Made by a program: the position numbers and the translations under genes
Notes under the pieces: generated by a model
What the model saw: the letters and a program-made list of their open reading frames with translations, nothing else
Databases searched by the model: none
What the model was told of the DNA's origin: nothing
Shown: piece by piece, positions 9,501 to 18,500 of the stretch
Layout: every line of letters begins with the position of its first letter
Position numbering within the stretch: the stretch's first letter is position 1
From: Nemertoderma westbladi
Lineage: Eukaryota > Xenacoelomorpha > Nemertodermatida > Nemertodermatidae
NCBI GenBank assembly: GCA_032718475.1
Contig: JAUCBJ010001138.1
Location: 1-38,127 of the forward strand
Direction of reading: 5' to 3'
DNA: 38,127 bases

Positions 9501-12500
9501 CTACTTCGGGTAGCCCACGTCATCTTTGTGAAAATTGTTCAGAGCCATTAAAGGAAGAGGAACTTACCGTAATTGACTCATTATGTTTCTTGGCAGAAGA
9601 ATGTTCTTCGGATACTCAATCTGCATCCCTGTATGTTGCTGGCTATATCGCTTCGCGGCAGCCGCAGTTCAAAGCACCTGACACTGAAACCCCGTCGTCA
9701 CACTGGATATTTTGACACTCTAAACAGGGCCAGGGGCGGACTCTCAGTTCCCAATGGTAGTCTGCTTACTATAACAATATTTTGTATACTTTTTTTCACA
9801 TATATTCCTGAGCAAAATAGGAGATCTTTTTGTCGTAAACGAATGTCGAATGCATTTAATTTCATTGCTGATATGTTTTTTCCGAAGCTATTTACAACCA
9901 AGGTATATTCCATTCCAGCTAATCTTATTCTTAATAATTATACCAAATTAGTCAATCGCGCAAATTTAAAAAAACCTACCAAAAATGGAAGATCTTCCCA
10001 AATTCGTAAAATAAAAAAATTATCCTCCGTTTAAATATTTGTTACATTTCGTTAAAGTATTAGTTTACTTAATAATAAAGTAGGTATTTTGAATATATTG
10101 TAATTTATTGTATAATATATTTTATATCAATTATATATTTGTAAATTCTAATTTAATTTCTATCTTCTAATTTAACTTCTCTAATTTAAATATCAATAAA
10201 TAATAAATAAAATTGATAATAAATAATAACAAAAAATGAATAATAATGCTGAATTTAGAATGTTTTGTGACATCATTATTCATTTTCATTCTAGATTGTT
10301 TTACCCACGCCTACTCCAACACTACTTCGAGTTATATAGAAACTGATGTTATTATTCCATATATTGTCTACATATTATGCAATATATTAGAAGTCTATTA
10401 ATATACTGACTGATATTAATATAATATACTGATATTAATATAATAATATACTGATATTATAATTCAATTTGATATTAATTCATCATAATTCATACAGTAC
10501 TGTTTATCTATTCCCCATTTCAATTTTGGTTAATCAACTCGCGTTCGACTCAGCAGAGTTATTTTATTTAGAATCTGACATATCTCAGGATCAGTTTGTT
10601 CGCAAAATGGAGAGCGCACAATGTACACATTTAAATGACCAATTAACAACTCTGCCGTCAATAACTATAACTAACTTTTAAACGTGTCATCATTTATAAT
10701 TTACTTACATAATTAATCTAGTCACAGTTACATTACATACGAGGGTTTGAGACCTAGTTGCCGAAACGCAACTTCAGTTCGCCGAAATGCAGCAACTACG
10801 AGTTGCCGAAATGCAACTAAGAGTTGCCGAAACACAACTATAGTAGTTGGTGAAACGTAATTGTTCAGTTGCCGAAACGCGAATTTGAGTTGCCTAAACG
10901 TGACAGTTGCCGAAACGCGACGTAACCGTCCTCTTACTTGGGGGTTCTTTAAAATCCACATCAGTGGGACAACAAATTTCTGCCACACTCTTTGCCTTCA
11001 TCATGTGTTCTTCAATATTTGGTTTTATATCCTTCAGACTTGTGTTGACTGCAGCTACTGTTCTTAAATCGATCTTCTCCTTTTGTAGATACTCAGACAC
11101 TACTTTACAGTGACTAAACACTGACTGTAATATAACTATTGAAATTATAAATTCGAATTTAGATAGACGGGAAAGAAGCCCTGCAGCCTGACTATCCTAA
11201 TAATCTGCCTCACTCAATAGTAAAAGAATGATGGACAAAGTATTTACAATAGTATCTAAATTATCTGAATGAGCACCCAATGTGTATTGGAGTCAAAAGT
11301 AAATGCAATCATTTAACATTCGGTAACATTTTACAAATAATACCTATTACATTGGAAAAAATGTAGATTGTGGATCGAGTCAAAACTGCGAGCCAACAGC
11401 GAATTGTTGTAGTTATACTATGGCGTTTTCTAAAAGGGGTGTGTGAGTGTGTGTGTCAGAAGCCAATATATATCTAGCCAAAGTATAATTATAATTGTTC
11501 GCTAAGATGGCTTGCAGCTTTTGCTGCACGAAGGCCCCACTCGTGATTATTACAGTAGCTTCGCTATCGCTCTCTAAATACAATATCCCTATAGTGACAA
11601 ACGTTATACTTCTGCCCAAGTAATATATAATTATTATGACTGACTTAGCGAGGTAATTTTTTTAGAAAGTAACTAAATTCTACACCGGATTTGACTTTAA
11701 TATGACCTATACTAATTTCGGGAGTACTGCTACAGGGTGTTTTCGGATCTGCTACATAAACATTGTTTTCCAATGATAAGCGCCCTGAATCCATGTTATT
11801 TCCAGACAAAACACTTTACATAAACATCTCAAGCAGAAATATGTATAATAGAATAACACAATTTTAATATTAATTATACAGCATATACAATAAAACTAAC
11901 TGAATAAAATCTGAATCGATTCGAATTGATGAAAAAAATTAATGTGTCACATTGTAAATTTAACTTCAATAGAATAATGTCAATTCAATCAGAAGTAATT
12001 TTATTTCTACATTTTTGAATGGTAATTACACAAAATCATCAATATGCCCAGATGGGAATTACATCGGATTATTTATGAAAATCGTATTACCTGCTAAAAT
12101 CACCGACAACATTTAACTATTACTATTTATAATAATACTCACTCACATGCAGGGGTTGGCGAAAACCCACAGATAAATCCAGGACAGTGCAGACATGCAG
12201 TAGTGGTTCGCCTTTATTGTGGATTTAATGATAACAAGCCAACAGGGTTGAGCAATGAGCAGTGACTTTATATATTTTCCATTTTTAACCAGAACTCAAA
12301 TAATCAAATTTATTTGTTACTACTAGATATTCAATGTCATAACGTTAATGCTTCAGCAACTATCAGCGGCTGCTTGCTATTCCTTGCCTGCAGCTTTCTT
12401 CCCACCAAGGGCTTTAGAGAAGGGGTTTACTGAGTCATTAGTTGGTGTTCTGTTCGGATTATATGCAGGTAAGAGATCGAAGAAATAGTATTTTCTATTA

Positions 12501-15500
12501 TTTTTTCTTTCATTCATTAGCTGTAATGTAAGCATTATAAAAAATGTCTCTGGTGATATTTCACAAGTTACTCTTTGGACTGAAACTCACAAATGCGCAA
12601 TTCAGAGTTTCAGTTAACAATTGCCTTGGTTGCAAGATGACCGAACCCAACAGGTGCTCCTGGTCGGTGTTGAACCACTAATGTTAGACTGGATAGCCTC
12701 TATGGTCTGTCATATCGGAGAAGCTCCCAAAGGATGACACGCCACTCTATGTTTAATGACATAGTGCAGTGGTGGGCCATGGCAAGCTGTTGGGTTCCAG
12801 TCTTACTGGAGCCACCAGGGTTGTGCTAAACCAATGGAAAGCGAGTCGACGGAGTCACCCTTAAAGCTGCAAGCTGCATTGGGATGCGACCATCATCGAT
12901 TCCCTCGCTCCCAGTCATCTTGTGGCGAGTACACCAGCCAACCACCGTGTTAGTCAAGGAGGCGTAAAATACAAAGATCTCGAAATACAGGGAACTTGTC
13001 GACAATGGCTACCTACCCAGTAGACTTCGAGACCCTTAATCGACCCAGCCCTGAGACTGCTGCAGTCTCTCAGGAGCTGCGATCCTATCTGTTCCTCCTC
13101 CAACACCTCACCATTGCCATCCTCATCAGCAACACAGCATCCATCCTGGGTACCATGGACGCATCCTCTCTGATGACCTCTATGAGGTCATGTATCCCCC
13201 TCCTGCCCCCCCCCCCCCCCCCCTACCATCATGGGCTAGACAATTTTTTCATTTAATGTCATAAATATTGTGCCATTTCTAAGAGTAATCTGTACTACCA
13301 TATGATTGATTATAAGACAAAAATAAGTAAAGTATATAAGATTTAAGTTAGAACCCATTATTTATTGGAGTAAGTCCCTTCAGATCACTTAAAATTATTT
13401 GGAATAATTTTGCATCAGTATCCTTCTGTATGTAAAGAGATGAGAATGTGTAAGTATTATACTAATCATTATCATTTTTAAGGTGGTCGGATTCTACTAT
13501 ATATAGTGTTAGCCAAACGTTTATCATCAATTGGAGTTAAAACCTGCCTATGTTCTGGATCGACGATTGCAGCAACTTGTATGGTGCTTTTTGGAATCCT
13601 TGACAAATCGCCTCCAGGGCCCATATACGTTGCGCTGTGCTTCGCTTTACGAATTACAGAATCGATCGGGTTCAGTTGTGCTTTATTGTCGATACATGTA
13701 ATGACTACCGAAATCTTTAAGGAGAAGAGAGTTCTAGTGGTTGGAATAATGCAAAATATGTTCGGTATTGGTGTAACAATTGGCCCTGCACTGGGTGGGT
13801 TCCTGTATGACCTGGGAGGGTTTTCTGTGCCCTTCGTTGCAGTCGGCACTTTCTCTCTAACAATGGCTCTCATAAACATGATATCTCTACCCAGTCTGTC
13901 TGCAACTCCAGTAAAAGCAAATATGTCAATGATACAATTGCTAAATAATAAGTTCAGCATGTGTTGCGGATTCCTTCAACTGGCACTCACTTTATGTATG
14001 GGATTCTATGAGGCGACATTTAGTGTCCATTTGGTCAACAATTACAAATTTGTTATCAGCTCTGTTGGTCTTATGTTTCTTATATCTCCATTATTTGTAA
14101 TGACCATTGGAATATCTATCAGTATTCTGTTACAACGATACACACGGATCAACCCAATGATGATCTCATTGTGCGGCTGCATTATACTTATTATTGCTCT
14201 TCAATGCCTTGGTCCTACGGATGTGATACCTGGGATTGAAAGTAATTTGCAAGTTGTAATATTGGGATGCATTTTATTGGGAATGGCAGGTAAGATGGTA
14301 AGAAGGGTATTGTATTGTATTGTTGCAAAGAAATTTGGTTCTTGTAAAATATTTAGGCACATTAGGCCTATATATTTTGGGGTAGATGGATTGCACCTAC
14401 AACTATGTATGTCTGACGATCACATATTTCTAGCATGTATGTCTAGTCTTAGACCTGCACATTTCCTGAAGTAAGCCAAAGAAAAGTGCACAAATTAATT
14501 ACAGGTGATTCTATCCAGTAAATTTACATTTCTAACTACAAATTATACCTTTTCCATGATTCCTCTAGTAATCTATCTGAAAGTCGGTTCATTATTTAGC
14601 CTTATATAATTAATGATCTATGTTGAGTATGGCACCTCCTAACCTATACAAACAAAATGATAAGTCAAGTGAATCTAAATAAACTATTTAAAATTCTTAT
14701 TTTCACAATTCCAGGTGGATTTATTTTTATGCCCAGTTTAGAAACTCAGACAAGGATAGCAATACAGAAACAGGGTTGGCCGGATTCTCCCGAAACACAC
14801 AGCATCGTTTCGTCAACATATCGCACATGTAATGCCCTTGGGTATATGTTAGGTTAGTAAGTTTAATTTGTGTACATGGTAGGTTAATATGTTACGTAAT
14901 GAAATTGGGTATATGATAGGTTAGTAAGTAGTACATTATGTAATGTACCTGGGTGTACAGTATGTTAGGTTAGAAATACAAATGTATTACCCCAAAGTCG
15001 CTACCCATAGAAACAGGGGACCATACACACACACACCCTCCAATCATAAAGAGAGTAGTAAGATATTAAATTAAGGCAGTGATTTTTTATGTCCTTTTAT
15101 TTGACTTTTTTGTCCTCCTTTTTTTACGAATTGTGCATAATGACTTTTGTTGTCCTTTTAATGACTTTTGTTGTCCTTTTAATGACTTTTTATGTATGTA
15201 TTTCTTCAAACTGTCAGACTGCTGATTTCTGGACTGTCAGACAGTTGATTTCAACATGCCTATGCCAAAACATTCAAAATTTGTTGATTTCTGGTCTGTC
15301 GGACAGTTGGTTTCACTATGCATGTGCCAAAACATTCCATGATTCCATGATTTATAGACTATGAGATAGAATTCCATATGCGCCTGTGGTAAAAGACTCT
15401 AAATTTAATAGTTTGTGGTTGTTGTGGATAATCGATTACCACATGACGTAGCAAAACACTCATTTTATAGCCAAAAACAATTACCAATTGATGGAAAGGA

Positions 15501-18500
15501 GCAGGTTAAGGCCGGATTTTCTAACCAAAACAATAAACAGTCACTTTACCAAATCAGGGAAAGGAGCAGGTTACAGAGGCGGGATTTTCTAACCAAAACA
15601 ATAAACGATCATTTAACTAAATGAGGGAAAGGAGCAGGTTACAGAGGCGGGATTTTCTAACCAAAACAATAAACGATCATTTAACTAATTGAGGGAAAGG
15701 GACAGGTTACAGAGGCGGGGGAAAGGAGCAGGTTACAGAGGCGGGATTTCCTAACCAAAACAACCGGTCAGCCGTTAGGCCTACCAGTACCGTATTTAAA
15801 TGGTAGGCTACACAGTACAGTAGGCCCACAGCAGTACCGGTGCCGGTACCGGTACTAAAATATAGAAATACCTGCTGTATACCTACATCCTGTACATACA
15901 ATACAACAAAATAGTGCTATATATATTAATACCGGTACTGATAGCCTGAGAGAACAGCAGTAGAGAAACCGGTAGCATGGAACCTAACATTAGATTTTTG
16001 GAGGACATAAAAAATAAAAAAAAAGGACAAAAAAGGATTTAAACTGACAATAAAAATTATTGCGTTAAATTAATGTGGGAAATATGGAAAGCAGGAGTAT
16101 TGGCAGTGTGGGGAGACCATTATTAGATGTTTGCAAACTAATGTAGGTAAAAGCCCTAAACCAAGGAACGGTATACCAACAAACTATCATTGGATCTGTC
16201 TCCTTGTGGTAGATGTCAAAATATACAACTAAATATGAATCTATATTGAATAAGACCTCATATAAAGAAACTATTGCATAACAGCCAAAATCGATTTCGA
16301 CCAGATAGATCAATGATAGCTCAGGTACTTGTGCTATGGAAATTGGCTGAAGGAATAAAATTAAAGAGCCTCCATGCAGTTGTGGACTTCAAGAAAGCAT
16401 CCAACTCAATCGATAGAGCTAAAATCCTGGAAATTGTATGAGCCTATGAAATGCCAGAAGTAATCAGGGGAGGCATTGAATTGTTATATTGTGACAGAAG
16501 CTCAGGTACTCTCACCAGATATTGAATGCGAGTTATTATCTGTCATGGCTGTTGTACTGCACTACAAGGCGATACATTGGCTCCATAATAGTAATTGTAA
16601 TTGATTACCCAATGAGGACAGCCAAAAATGGTGAAGATGTTTGGGTTCATAAGAAAACTACAAGAACAAAGAAGCAGCAGATATCCCGCTTGTAAAGGAA
16701 ACGACAACGACTTTGAGGATGATCCTGTTTTTAATACCCTAGCATATGACAGTTTCTACCACAATGCTCTACCACAACCAAATATATGCTAATGTGAATG
16801 GATGCATGACCTGACCACCAGCGATAATAATCCACTGAGGAAAGTTGATGACTTCCATTACCTTGGGTCATGGGTAGAGAGCAGCAGAAATGAGGTCGAA
16901 TTTAAGAAAGCAAAAGCATGGGTCGTAGGCCTACTATCAAAAATGGATACCTTCTGAAAATCAGACATCTCCCATTATCTGCAGACCAACAGTACTATGG
17001 CCCTTTCAAGCCCCAAGGAAATTGTACTATTATACATGACGTGAGGTTAGACCTGGACAAAGATGAAATCATTTTAGCAATTAAAATGATGGTTGTTACA
17101 CAAGACTACTAAGGGCAGCACTAAATATTAGCTGGAGACAACACATGACAACAGCAGAGCGTTATGGTACAATACCACCTGTATTAACCGCCCTCCATGA
17201 ATGCATATTAAGATTCAGTGGTCACTGCTGGAAAAGTAAAGATGAGGTCAAACCAGATCTACTTTTCTGGTAACCAACACAGGGAAAGCCTGGCCATGGA
17301 TGACTGGCTTTGACATACTGTATATTGATCAACCATGGACTTCTAGAATATTAATTAATACCAGGACTGGAAACTGATTAATCGGAAATACCAGTTGATG
17401 CCTACTTTCTGATTTTTGCTAGCAGTTATTAATTTTAGCAATCATCATATCTAAACCGCTACCATTTGAGTTTTTCTGAACGGAATTTAATAATTTATGT
17501 TGCATTAGGTGCCCATTATATACGTTTCTTGATGGTGTTCAGCTACTGTATCTGTATATTTGCTGCAGTAGGCATCACAAAAAGCGGCTACAGATAACTT
17601 GTTGGTCCAATTAATATGTTATAGCGAAGCATTTCCATCAACTAGTTCCAAATCAACCTGGGGGAGTGGGTTGGCCCCATTTACTGACAGAGAAACCAAA
17701 TCAGTTTTCTTTCCAGAACGTAATTCACCATACTCATTGAATAGTGATGGAGGTAATGGGCATAGTTCATAGCTAAACAATTCTAACAAATCAATATCGC
17801 GTTTCTGTGAGACAATCAGAAGTCTTGCGTATAATCTCTCCATATCATAGGTCTTGCAACCATGTTTGCAACCACGTTCAAATCCATAGTTAAAACTGAG
17901 CGGTTATTCTTGGTAGAAACCATTTGGGAGAGTTGATTTGAATGCCCTTGCCGACTCCAACCCCAACTTTACGGCATTATCGACATTGACTTCTGGTGGA
18001 GCTATACGACCATTCACAATATTGATCAACTCATCAACTATGTAAAATACAAAACAAGTTACGTAATATTATTTTTTTTATTTTATGAATATATGTGCCG
18101 CTGTGTGCTGCCATAAAAAATACGGTTCGAGTTCCGTATTGAACTGCATTTTTAAAACATATGTCATTGTTACTATGGCAACGTTGAAGAGTTCTAGAAC
18201 AATAGACAAGTAATATATACTGTTCTAGAACATAAATAAAATAAAAAATATTATGTTCTAGAACATATGGCTAGTTTTTTTTTAATTTAAAACAGCTAGT
18301 AAATAAAATATTTTTTTTTTGAGAAATTTTAAAATAGCAAATTTCCCTTACGTATCTGACGTCTCCACAAGTATTCGGTAAGTTTTTCAGATAATTTATC
18401 TTGATAGGCATTGCACTCCTTGCATCATGCTCTTGCGTCATAAATTTTTCTAATTTTTAGCCTTACCTTTCTTTTAATCGCTTTGAGTTAACCTTTGTGT

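Noticed and set aside
12348-12350. ATG as the transporter start codon
   Set aside because: It falls within TM1. An acceptor at 12325-12326 in the right phase extends TM1 upstream and joins in frame to an ATG exon at 6463.
12996-13256. Short separate gene in transporter intron 2
   Set aside because: It matches the C-terminal part of the LINE at 4630-4850 and ends at a poly-C tail; it is a truncated copy of that element.
15089-15624. Open frames of 70-90 codons in the repeat block
   Set aside because: They consist of translated tandem repeats and contain no protein-like sequence.
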